Origin: Haloarcula amylolytica JCM 13557
GTDB lineage: Archaea > Halobacteriota > Halobacteria > Halobacteriales > Haloarculaceae
Assembly (NCBI RefSeq): GCF_000336615.1
Contig: NZ_AOLW01000024.1
Location: 214,611-278,610 of the forward strand
Direction of reading: 5' to 3'
Length of the DNA: 64,000 bases
The first letter of the stretch is position 1. The number at the start of each line of letters is the position of its first letter. Of the stretch, positions 44,379 to 53,608 are shown piece after piece. The notes below the pieces were generated by a model. That model made no database searches and was not told the DNA's origin. It worked only from the letters and a program-made list of their open reading frames with translations. The position numbers and the translations under genes were made by a program.

Positions 44379-45168
44379 GTTTCACCTCGTCGCCACAGAG
44401 GGCGGCTTCGGAGCGCTCCTGTCGCACTACCGCCCCGGAGCCGTTCTCGCCGCCGTCGGTCACGACGCCGCTCTCGTCGGCCGCTTCGAGGAAGGCGTCG
44501 GTCGCCTGCTCGACGCGGGTCTCGGGCTTCTCGGCGTAGGCCAGCGTGTAGTAGTCTCGCTCGTCGATCTCGCTCGGGTCGTCGGTTACGACGGTCTCGC
44601 CCTGCTCCATGAACAGCCGGCGGCCGTACACCACGTCGTAGCCGGCCTCGACCAGCCCCTCGTGGGTAGCCGGCGCGTCGGTCACCTTGAACAGAATCAT
44701 CCGGTCCGGCCCCGTCGGGGACGCGCCGCGGTCGGCCTCCCGCAGCGCTAAGCTCGACCCCGCGGTGATTTCGACGCCCAGCGCCGTCGCGAACGCCGAC
44801 ATGGCGCTGACGCCGGGCACCACTTCGAGGTCGACCTCGGGGTGGAACGCTGCGAGCGTTCGCCGGAGGTGGCCAAAGGTCGAGTAGACGTTCGGGTCCC
44901 CCAGCGTGACGAAAGCGGCGTCGCCGTCGCGGGCTGTCGGCGCAATCTCGGCAGCGGCTTCCTTCCATGCCGTTCGGAGTTTCTCCTCGTCGCGTGTCAT
45001 CGGGAAGTCGAGGTCGCCGATGCGCTCCTCGGGGACGTGCTCGGTCGCGACCGAGCGCGAGAGCCGCCCCGGCGAGTACACCACGTCGGCGGATTCGAGG
45101 GCGCGCTTGCCACGCACCGTCACAAGGTCGGGCTGTCCGGGGCCGAGACCGATGCCGTAGAGGGTCAT
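44371..45168 (-). CDS. cbiL: Cobalt-factor II C20-methyltransferase
   Basis: The 265-residue SAM methylase modifies C20 of cobalt-factor II. Motifs: YGIGLGPGQPDLVTVRGKRAL, AFVTLGDPNVYSTFGHLRRTL, EVVPGVSAMSAFATALGVEI and MILFKVTDAPATHEGL. It overlaps cbiT by 4 bases and cbiF by 8, so cbiT-cbiL-cbiF is one translational unit. Confidence 0.94.
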   Translation of the reverse strand: MTLYGIGLGPGQPDLVTVRGKRALESADVVYSPGRLSRSVATEHVPEERIGDLDFPMTRDEEKLRTAWKEAAAEIAPTARDGDAAFVTLGDPNVYSTFGHLRRTLAAFHPEVDLEVVPGVSAMSAFATALGVEITAGSSLALREADRGASPTGPDRMILFKVTDAPATHEGLVEAGYDVVYGRRLFMEQGETVVTDDPSEIDERDYYTLAYAEKPETRVEQATDAFLEAADESGVVTDGGENGSGAVVRQERSEAALCGDEVKHD

Positions 45169-45788
45169 TGCTCGCCCCCGTTCTCGGCCGCAGCGTCGTC
45201 CGCGTGGCCGTCGCTCGGCCCGCCCGCGCCGTCGGCCGCCACGTCCTCGCTGGCGCTACCGACGAGCATGTACACCGGATTCTCCGAATTGAAGCTCGTC
45301 GCGCCGGCGAGTTCGTAGCCGTGGCTCACCTGGAACTGGACGACCTCCTCCAGAATGTCGCGCTCGCGGAAGGCCTCGGTCGCCGCGCCGGCGACCTCCA
45401 GCCGCGAGACGTTCATCACGATGCGGTCGACGCCGGTCTCGACGGCGTGGTCGAGAATGGCTTCGTAGTTGCGGGACCCGCCGAGGAAGAGGGCGTCGGC
45501 GTCGTCCGGCAAGCCCTCCGGGGCCTCGGCCTCGCGCAATTCGACATCAGCGTCAACGTCGTTGGCGGCGAGGTTCTTGCGAGTCACGTCGAGTCGATTC
45601 CCCTTGCGTTCGAGCGCAGTGACCCGCCCGGCCCGGCGCGCCGCCGTGATAGTGACGGCACCGGTACAGGAGCCGACCTCCGCGAAGTGATCGGACCCGG
45701 TGAGGGCGAGTTTGCTAGCGAGGACGGCCCGGACCTCCGGCTTGGTGGGACCGGCCTTCGCATCGTGTGGGAGCGAGACGCGGGACAT
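45165..45788 (-). CDS. cbiT: Cobalt-precorrin-6B C15-methyltransferase (decarboxylating)
   Basis: The 207-residue Rossmann-fold methylase CbiT methylates C15 and decarboxylates the acetate side chain. It has PTKPEVRAVLASKLALTG, AEVGSCTGAVTITAAR (SAM loop, with Cys in place of the usual Gly), VTALERKGNRLDVTRKN, ALFLGGSRNYEAILDHAV and a hydrophobic C-terminal part followed by a disordered acidic tail. ATG 45788 is preferred over the upstream frame because its residues match the family and the operator stands 23 bases before it. Confidence 0.91.
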   Translation of the reverse strand: MSRVSLPHDAKAGPTKPEVRAVLASKLALTGSDHFAEVGSCTGAVTITAARRAGRVTALERKGNRLDVTRKNLAANDVDADVELREAEAPEGLPDDADALFLGGSRNYEAILDHAVETGVDRIVMNVSRLEVAGAATEAFRERDILEEVVQFQVSHGYELAGATSFNSENPVYMLVGSASEDVAADGAGGPSDGHADDAAAENGGEQ

Positions 45789-45810
45789 CACGCTATACAA
45801 CTGCAGTAGC

Positions 45811-45838
45811 GCGTAAAACAATTTTGGTTGTATTAGTC
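45811..45838 (-). promoter_or_regulatory. B12-cluster operator copy D (cbiT operon)
   Basis: On the plus strand: GCGTAAAACAA (45811-45821), spacer TTTTGG, TTGTATTAGTC (45828-45838). It lies 23-50 bases before cbiT, the same spacing as copy B to cobN. Copies C and D also share AGTCCAAG at the outer end. Confidence 0.78.
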
Positions 45839-45918
45839 CAAGTCGAGATGACAGCGGCATCGGTGCCGGACAGGGGCGAGTCAGCGGGCCGATTGACAGC
45901 AGCGCGAGCGGGCAGTAT

Positions 45919-45958
45919 CAGAGCGGTGCCCAGAATCCGGGTCAGAGCGGTGCCCAGA
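45919..45958. repeat. Two 16-bp direct repeats
   Basis: CAGAGCGGTGCCCAGA occurs at 45919-45934 and 45943-45958, 24 bases apart, just after the 3' end of uvrB. Probably a minor tandem duplication. Confidence 0.5.
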
Positions 45959-45964
45959 TCTAGA

Positions 45965-48025
<2,061 letters not shown>

Positions 48026-48074
48026 TACCCACACATCGGGCTGGACGGACTTGAGCCGCGTGGTTCGTGAAGGG

Positions 48075-48686
48075 TTAGCAGACCGGTTTCGGGTTCACGC
48101 CGAGGTCTTCCAGTGTCTCGAAGTACTCGTCGTAGGCCGTCGAGATGACGTCGATAGCAGCCGCCGCCGCGGCGTCCCAGTCGTCGTCGCTCTCACACAC
48201 CGCATCGAGCAGTTCGGCGGCCTCGTTGCGGAGGTCCACCACGTCGCTGCCAGCGCTGCGGAACGTACTCGCCGTCTGTGGGTCCGCCTGGCCGGTGAAG
48301 AAGCCGGTGTACTGCTCTTTGACCTTCTTGTCGACGAGCGACCAGCCGACGAAGCCGCCGAGGCGTTCGACGGTCCCGTCGAGGTCAGCGAGCACGTCGT
48401 GCATCGCCGGCGTCCGGTCGACCGGGTCGGCGCCGAGGCTGTCGCGGCGCTCGGCCGTCTCGCCCGCCGCATCGGCAAACAGCGCCGCCGCGTCGTCGTG
48501 GTCGTCGTCGCTCCAGGCGTCGAACGTGTCGTGGGCCGCCTGCTCGCGGGCGGCCGCCGCCGCCAGCACTACGTCCGGTTCCATCTCGCCGCGGGTGTCG
48601 GCGTACAGCGTCTTCGAGGAGCCCAGTCGGGAGAGTTCCGTCTGCTGGTCGTCACGAACGTCGTCGATAAGGTCGGCTGCGGTCAT
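48075..48686 (-). CDS. Rubrerythrin-like helical protein, function unknown
   Basis: The 203-residue helical protein ([20 protein letters not shown].., [30 protein letters not shown]) looks like the haloarchaeal family often labelled rubrerythrin-like. Helices with Glu, His and Asp spaced in heptads would fit a four-helix bundle, but I do not see the full ExxH di-iron set, so the label is weak. A C-terminal CESDD and NPKPVC carry the only Cys. It sits 54 bases behind RNase P RNA on the same strand and may share its promoter. Confidence 0.72.
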   Translation of the reverse strand: MTAADLIDDVRDDQQTELSRLGSSKTLYADTRGEMEPDVVLAAAAAREQAAHDTFDAWSDDDHDDAAALFADAAGETAERRDSLGADPVDRTPAMHDVLADLDGTVERLGGFVGWSLVDKKVKEQYTGFFTGQADPQTASTFRSAGSDVVDLRNEAAELLDAVCESDDDWDAAAAAAIDVISTAYDEYFETLEDLGVNPKPVC

Positions 48687-48740
48687 ACACGGGCCTGCGG
48701 CCGGCGCGGGCTTGTAACCATCGGACCCGCCGCTATCAGA

Positions 48741-49228
48741 ATCAGTGGCTGCGGGGAGTAAGCCCCCTTCTGTTCGGGCCAGCATTCGGCTGAGCGGCCA
48801 CGTCCAGCGCTTGCGCGCGGCGTCGGACTACCTGTCGACGCGGCCTTGCACCGGTGAGGTTTCGCCGTTCCATCGGTCCGTCGCCGGAGGCGTGGGGCGT
48901 CTGCGGCCCACGGAATGCGTGGGGCGTCTGCGGCCCACGGGTGGAGCACGGATGTGGTCCACAACTGCGCGCCCCGGAGTCACCGGGTCGCGACTGCCCT
49001 CGGTGGGTTACCTCTCCCTCGCTTTGGCCGCGTGCCGCACCGTCTGGTGGGGCACGACCAGCCTCGCTCGGGATTCGCACACCTCATCGGTCCGGCGACG
49101 ACGTGTCGTTGCTGTTCCAGAGCCGACGGTCTCCCGCCCCGGGCTTGCGCCCGGTCACCTGTCCAACAGGTGGGGGGACTTTCCTCATGGCTTGCGCCAC
49201 GGGAGCCGGCCTCCCGCTGCCACTTACT
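48741..49228 (-). ncRNA. rnpB: RNase P RNA
   Basis: On the minus strand the region carries the RNase P landmarks: GAGGAAAGTCC near the 5' end (49186-49196) and ACAGAA...GGCTTAC near the 3' end (48757-48774). The two ends pair as helix P1: AGTGGC-A-GCGGG (around 49224-49213) against CCCGC-A-GCCACT (around 48755-48744). GGTAACCC within the middle fits another conserved block. The RNA, about 490 nt, cleaves the 5' leader from pre-tRNA. Exact ends are estimated. A TATA-like CTTATT at about 49247-49252 lies 25 bases upstream. Two tandem 24-bp copies with hairpins lie inside (48890-48940). Confidence 0.87.
48890..48940. repeat. Tandem 24-bp repeat within RNase P RNA
   Basis: Copies at 48890-48913 and 48917-48940 are identical (start GCGTGGGGCGTC, end GGCCCACGG), with a 27-bp period. 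Each copy can fold into a stem (CGTGGG with CCCACG), so the RNA probably has two stacked or side-by-side hairpins. Confidence 0.7.
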
Positions 49229-49283
49229 GCTATGCCAGTGCGGCGAATAAGGCTTACCAACCACCTTTTTTCACCGGGGCATC

Positions 49284-49495
49284 GCGCTCGCCGATGGCGA
49301 GCGCTCAACCCCGGCCAAAAAACGTCGATGAAAAAAGCGCGAATCGCGCCGCGATTCGCGTGAAACCGCTCGCTTCGCTCGCGGTATGCCCACAACAGCG
49401 ACTGCAAAACTTGTGTACCCCTTCAGAGGTAGACCTGCCTTTCCCCGTCTTCGTGAGCGAAGCGAACGAAGGCTCGTCAGAGCAGCGCTCTGACG
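49284..49495. repeat. Group of perfect GC-rich hairpins
   Basis: Between rnpB and the reductase gene lie three perfect inverted repeats: 49284-49304 (9-bp stem, GAT loop), 49338-49360 (11-bp stem, 1-nt loop), 49475-49495 (9-bp stem, AGC loop). In between are GAGCGAAGCGAA-type words. No coding frame is convincing in 49229-49609. They may be REP-like elements or terminators. Confidence 0.6.
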
Positions 49496-49609
49496 GCGGG
49501 TCGCGCGACGGAGCGCGCTCCCGGCCACAGACAAATGCGACAGCTAATCAAAACCCGGACGACCGCACGATTCAGCGAAAGCCGAGGTGCGAATGCCCAG
49601 TAGTACGCC

Positions 49610-51373
49610 TTAGTCGTCAGAGGGCAGCGGCTCGCCTTGCCCGTTCGTGGGCGCGGGCGAGGCCTGCATGTCGTCGTCCTCTGCGTAGGGGTACCACGTC
49701 ATCTTCGTGTTGTGCATGTACGGGTCGTGGTAGTCCGTCTCTTCGGGGTCGACCATCTCGGCCAGCGTCTCCTCGTCGCGGTCCTCGACGAAGTCACGGA
49801 AGGTCTCGCCGCCCTCGCGTGCCTCTTTGAAGTTGTTGACGAGGTTCTTGATCGCGCCGGGGACTTCGTCGGCCGGGACGCGCATCTCCACCCAGTCGGC
49901 GAAGCGCGGGTCGTCGCCGAGGCCGCCGCCGAGGCCGATATCGAGCGCTTCGACCGGTTCGCCGTCCTTGCGGGTCTTCATGCCACGCAGGGAAACGTCG
50001 GCGATCTGGGGCTGGGCGCAGGAGGCCGTACAGCCCGAGAGGTGGATGTGGAAGTCCTTGTGGTCCTCGGGCAGTTCGACGTTGTCCTTGAGCCAGCGGG
50101 CGTAGCGGACCTGGCGGTTCTTCGTCTCGACGATAGAGAGCGAGCAGTACTCCGTGCCCGTGCAGGCGATGGACCCGCGCATGAACGGCGACGGGTCCGG
50201 GGAGTAGTTCTCCAGCAGGGGTTCGCTGGTGAACTCGTCGAGGTTCTCCTCGGGGACGTCGGTGACGATGATGTTCTGGCGCTGGGTCAGTCGGACCTCG
50301 CCGGAGCCGTACTCGTCGGCGAGTTCCGCGAGTTCGAGCACGTCGTCGGCACCCATCCGGCCGACCAGGACGTTCAGGCCGACGTAGTAGTTGCCGTCCT
50401 TCTGCTCGTGGATCCCGACGTGGTCGTTGTGCCCGTCCTGGGACCCGGTGTTGTAGCTGTACTGGTCGCGCATGTCCTCGCCGGCGGTCTCCAGTTCGAA
50501 GTCGACGTAGTCGTCCTGGAGGACCGAGCGCATCTTTTCCGGACCCCACTCGTCCATGAGGAACTTGATGCGGGCGTTGAAGCGGTCCTCGCGGTCGCCG
50601 TGGTCGCGGAAGAGCGCGGACATGCCGTGGGCCACGTCGGCGGCCTGCTCCGGCGGGACCCACACGTCGATATCGCGGGCGAGGCGCGGTTCCTTGCGGG
50701 AGAGGCCGCCGCCGATGCGGACGTTAAAGCCGAGTTCGCCGTCCTTCTCGGCCGGCTCGAAGGCGAGGTCGTTGATGTCGCCCTGGCCACAGCCTTCGTC
50801 ACAGCCAGCGATGGCGACCTTCCACTTGCGCGGGAGGTTCGAGTAGTCGTCGTTGCCCTTGAACGTCTCGTGGAGGTCCTCGGCGACGGGCCAGGCGTCG
50901 ACGTGCTCGTGTTTGTCCTTGCCGGCGACGGGGCAGCCGACGATGTTCCGCCAGGAGTCACCACAGGCCTGTTGCGTTCCCAGGCCGACGGCTTCGAGCT
51001 TCTCGAAGATCTCGGGGATGTCCTCCAGTTTGATCCAGTGGAGCTGGATGCTCTGGCGGGTCGTCCAGTCACAGTAAGCCTCGCCGAACTCGGGGTTATC
51101 GACGGGGCCGGTCGCGTACTCCTTCGCGACTTCGCCGATGACTTCGAGCTGGCCGGGCTTGATGACGCCGTTTGGCGTCCCGATACGCATCATGAAGTAG
51201 GACTCTTGGCCGGAGCGCTGGTGGTACAGGCCCCACCACTTGAAGCGCTCGAACCAGGCGTCGTGCTCGTCTTCCGGAATGGCGTCCCAGCCCTTCTCTG
51301 CGAACTCCATCAGATGCTCCCGGATTTCGTTACCGTAGACCTCGTCCTTCCATTTCTCGACTTTACTGGGCAT
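49610..51373 (-). CDS. Ferredoxin-dependent nitrite/sulfite reductase (NirA/Sir family)
   Basis: The 587-residue sirohaem/[4Fe-4S] enzyme has two homologous halves. The cluster ligands are CTGTEYCSLSI (Cys-x5-Cys) and HLSGCTASCAQPQIADV (Cys-x3-Cys); an N-terminal half has TRQSIQLHWIKLEDIPEI and NIVGCPVAGKD. The wording around the first Cys pair (TGTEYCSLSIVETK) is more like assimilatory nitrite reductase than sulfite reductase, but I cannot decide. Its sirohaem shares a precursor with the cobalamin genes here. The start at 51373 (MPSKVEKWKDEVYG) is preferred; the frame is open to 51394. A palindrome lies 20-34 bases upstream. Confidence 0.9.
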   Translation of the reverse strand: MPSKVEKWKDEVYGNEIREHLMEFAEKGWDAIPEDEHDAWFERFKWWGLYHQRSGQESYFMMRIGTPNGVIKPGQLEVIGEVAKEYATGPVDNPEFGEAYCDWTTRQSIQLHWIKLEDIPEIFEKLEAVGLGTQQACGDSWRNIVGCPVAGKDKHEHVDAWPVAEDLHETFKGNDDYSNLPRKWKVAIAGCDEGCGQGDINDLAFEPAEKDGELGFNVRIGGGLSRKEPRLARDIDVWVPPEQAADVAHGMSALFRDHGDREDRFNARIKFLMDEWGPEKMRSVLQDDYVDFELETAGEDMRDQYSYNTGSQDGHNDHVGIHEQKDGNYYVGLNVLVGRMGADDVLELAELADEYGSGEVRLTQRQNIIVTDVPEENLDEFTSEPLLENYSPDPSPFMRGSIACTGTEYCSLSIVETKNRQVRYARWLKDNVELPEDHKDFHIHLSGCTASCAQPQIADVSLRGMKTRKDGEPVEALDIGLGGGLGDDPRFADWVEMRVPADEVPGAIKNLVNNFKEAREGGETFRDFVEDRDEETLAEMVDPEETDYHDPYMHNTKMTWYPYAEDDDMQASPAPTNGQGEPLPSDD

Positions 51374-51392
51374 AGCTAATGTGTTCTTCCAC

Positions 51393-51407
51393 AAGTCTCA
51401 CAGACTT
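51393..51407 (-). promoter_or_regulatory. Palindrome in the promoter of the nitrite/sulfite reductase
   Basis: AAGTCT-CAC-AGACTT is a perfect 6-bp inverted repeat 20-34 bases before the start codon, overlapping a TATA-like ACTTATA. It may bind a regulator of nitrogen or sulfur assimilation. Confidence 0.4.
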
Positions 51408-51465
51408 ATACAACACACTTTGCCGTCAACCGTCGCCACCACTCCCCGAAACAAGAGATTGTTGC

Positions 51466-51807
51466 CTATTCTTCGGGATGGGCAAGCCGGGTTCGCTTCT
51501 CCGGAAAATGGACGCTCTCGTGGACGACGCCGTAGAACTCACCGGATTCGGGGTCTACGACGCGGCCGACCGTCAGCCAGTCGGTAACACCGCTTTCACC
51601 GCAGGCGATACACTGACCGGCAATTCGCGCCTGAATATCCGGGTAATCCACGCCCACTTTTACGAACCCCTCGGCGAGGAAATCCGTCGTCTCACACCCA
51701 CAGAAGTCGCTTCGAGCTAACAACCACAGGTCCGAGACGTTCACTTCCCGCGAGTCGTTGACGGAAATCCAGGCCCCGTCGTCGAGCTGGTGAACGTCGG
51801 TCGTCAT
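51466..51807 (-). CDS. Conserved hypothetical protein with two Cys pairs
   Basis: The 113-residue acidic protein (MTTDVHQLDDGAWISVNDSR) has Cys in CGCETTD near residue 37 and in CIACGESG near 67; with a Cys-x-Cys and a Cys-x2-Cys pair it may bind one zinc. I do not recognise the family. It lies upstream of the reductase in the same direction, 92 bases away, and could be co-regulated with it. Confidence 0.65.
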   Translation of the reverse strand: MTTDVHQLDDGAWISVNDSREVNVSDLWLLARSDFCGCETTDFLAEGFVKVGVDYPDIQARIAGQCIACGESGVTDWLTVGRVVDPESGEFYGVVHESVHFPEKRTRLAHPEE

Positions 51808-52078
51808 TACATCTCATTAGATTCCAGAGATACCTGAGAGCATCGGCGGTCGCAAGTATCACCGGATCGGGACGAATCCACCGCAGTCATGCGGTGAGTG
51901 TATCAGAACATAATGACCCACTATTTGATGGGATCTGTACGAGATACAAACATATGTTGCCTGTAAGTCGCAGTGCGGGCCAAGCTTACAGGAGAGTCCG
52001 TGTTTAAGATAGTGGGGGCGTTACGAAGGAGTACGACACCACGCGGCGGCCACGCAGGTCGCTGCTGTGCCAGAAACG
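51808..52078. other. Intergenic, 271 bp
   Basis: No gene or repeat stands out. It contains AT-rich segments near 51830 and 51905-51960 that could be promoter parts for the genes on both sides. Confidence 0.4.
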
Positions 52079-52225
52079 ATGACGAACGCACAACAGACCC
52101 ACGACGACGACGCCGAACGCGAAGAGCCGACCACAGACCACCTCGACAACGTCGAGGATGGCTGCGGTTGCACAGAAATCTGGGAGCACATGAGCGAAGA
52201 GCGCGAGAGCGCCTCTGACGACTGA
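52079..52225 (+). CDS. Small acidic protein with a CGC motif, 48 aa
   Basis: The ATG at 52079 opens a 48-codon frame: acidic Thr/Asp-rich start, then DGCGCTEIWEHMSEERE and a stop at 52225. The Cys-Gly-Cys with the following His could bind metal. I recall similar short proteins with a CTEIWEH stretch from other haloarchaea, which supports coding. No partner or function known. Confidence 0.6.
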   Translation: MTNAQQTHDDDAEREEPTTDHLDNVEDGCGCTEIWEHMSEERESASDD

Positions 52226-52353
52226 TACAGACTGTTGTGACTGCGTATTAAGTGCGCCGGCCCGGGTCGGCGAAATCCCGGAATGACTTACAATAGCCTG
52301 TATGACACCCCTGTACGGGATACTTTTGTGCAGTGCTCCCCAAGCACGTATCG

Positions 52354-53031
52354 ATGCCTGAGGGGCCCGACAATTACGTTCCATCGACCGACCGTGAATC
52401 ACCGGTCGGTAAACCGGTCATCCGCGGGGACCCGGCACTCACTGGCCAGCGGCCCGAGGAGGCCATCGAGTTCGATCCCGACGACTCCGAGAGCCTCGAG
52501 CTCGCCGCCAGAACGGTCGAGAAGTTCTCCGAGAACACCGCCGGCGCCGACGACAACGTGTTCATTCTGCGCGGCGCAGCCGCGTGTGCAGCCCTGGTCC
52601 GTGGTGAGGGGTCCTACAAGGCCGCTGCCGAACGGGCCGGCGGGGAGGCGTCGGTCTCGTTCATCCGGAAGTGGTCCCGCGTACACGACCTCCCGCGGTC
52701 CGTCCGTATTCACGTCGCCAAGGGAGAAATTGCGCCGACGGCGGCCAAACACATCGCCAGAGTCTCCGGCGAATCCCGCCTCCTACTGGCGTGGGCCGCC
52801 CTCGACCACGACCTCACCGTCCGCCAGATCCGGTCCGTTGCCAGCAGTGTCAACGACGGCGCGTCCGTGGACGCGGCGCTCGCCAGAAACGGGTACGCGC
52901 TGGGCGAGTTACGGACACAACTCGGCCGCGACGCCTACTGTCGACTCCGCCGACAGGCCGCACTCGATGGGGCCTCCCCCGGAGAAGTCATCAGCGAGGC
53001 TATCGAATCGTACTTCGACGACGGACCGTAA
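52354..53031 (+). CDS. Haloarchaeal ParB/KorB-like HTH protein (DUF7119-type)
   Basis: The 225-residue protein has a central helix-turn-helix unit as in ParB/KorB: GSYKAAAERAGGEASVSFIRKWSRVHDLP, followed by IAPTAAKHIARVSGESRLLLAWAALDHDLTVRQIRSV. An N-terminal PVIRGDPALTGQRPEEAIEFD stretch resembles the start of DUF433-like proteins. It may bind DNA, but the ParB nuclease/CTPase domain is absent. The next feature, tRNA-Lys, starts 35 bases downstream. ATG 52354 is used; seven residues upstream (52333) look leader-like. Confidence 0.8.
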   Translation: MPEGPDNYVPSTDRESPVGKPVIRGDPALTGQRPEEAIEFDPDDSESLELAARTVEKFSENTAGADDNVFILRGAAACAALVRGEGSYKAAAERAGGEASVSFIRKWSRVHDLPRSVRIHVAKGEIAPTAAKHIARVSGESRLLLAWAALDHDLTVRQIRSVASSVNDGASVDAALARNGYALGELRTQLGRDAYCRLRRQAALDGASPGEVISEAIESYFDDGP

Positions 53032-53065
53032 GGTCTTAATCGCCGCTCCCCCGAGCGAATAGCGA

Positions 53066-53139
53066 GGGCCGGTAGCTCAGTTAGGCAGAGCGTCTGGCTT
53101 TTAACCAGATGGTCGGGGGTTCAACTCCCTCCCGGCCCG
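53066..53139 (+). tRNA. tRNA-Lys (anticodon TTT)
   Basis: A 74-nt cloverleaf with acceptor GGGCCGG/CCGGCCC, D arm GCTC..GAGC, anticodon stem TCTGG/CCAGA with loop CTTTTAA, T arm GGGGGTTCAACTCCC and discriminator G. No intron. Its 3' end is duplicated downstream (53239-53260). Confidence 0.97.
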
Positions 53140-53260
53140 TTGCCCTGTGAACAACAGTGAGCAGTGGCAACGCGATGGAGGAGTTGAACCCTGGAAGGCA
53201 CGCACAGCGAATGAGTGTGAGCGAGCATGTCTTCCTCTGGTTCAACTCCCTCCCGGCCCG
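53118..53260 (+). repeat. Duplicated tRNA-Lys 3' end (possible att scar)
   Basis: The last 22 nt of the tRNA (53118-53139, from GGTTCAACTCC to CGGCCCG) occur again exactly at 53239-53260. The 99 bases between them hold no gene but do hold an inverted 11-nt match (GGAGTTGAACC at 53180-53190). This is the layout of attL/attR of an integrated element after loss of its content. Confidence 0.65.
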
Positions 53261-53342
53261 CTGTTCTGTGTACAAGAAGCAGCGCGACAGGACAGAGTTC
53301 GAGACCGGTTCATTTACCACCGAGACGGCGGATGGCACCAGT

Positions 53343-53570
53343 ATGGACGGAACTACCGGTACGGTTCAGCGCGTACTCGCACAGCCGTTGCGCCCGCTAG
53401 GTGTCACTGTCGGCGTGTTGCTCGTCGTCGCCACGCTCGCGGCGGTGGCCGGCACACCGTGGCAGACGCACGCGTCGATGGCAGCGGCGATTGTACAGAT
53501 GGTCGCGGCGGTCCTGATGAGCGTGCTCGGTGTCGGACTAGCGTACATCAGCTGGGCGGCCGACGCATAA
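53343..53570 (+). CDS. Small membrane protein, 75 aa
   Basis: From ATG 53343 the product has two hydrophobic helices (VTVGVLLVVATLAAVAG and MAAAIVQMVAAVLMSVLGVGLAYISW) and no motif I recognise. The frame is open from 53157, but the upstream residues derive from the duplicated tRNA segment and are not protein-like. Confidence 0.6.
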   Translation: MDGTTGTVQRVLAQPLRPLGVTVGVLLVVATLAAVAGTPWQTHASMAAAIVQMVAAVLMSVLGVGLAYISWAADA

Positions 53571-53608
53571 GTCAGTCGCCGAGAACAGAGCCGAAAACAG
53601 ACGGCTTG

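Noticed and set aside
48854..49363. Overlapping frames on both strands across the RNase P region
   Set aside because: They translate into basic Pro/Arg/Gly-rich peptides; the RNA landmarks and P1 pairing explain the region better.
53157..53342. Upstream extension of the small membrane protein at 53343
   Set aside because: The extra codons come from the tRNA-derived duplicated segment and do not look like a protein.
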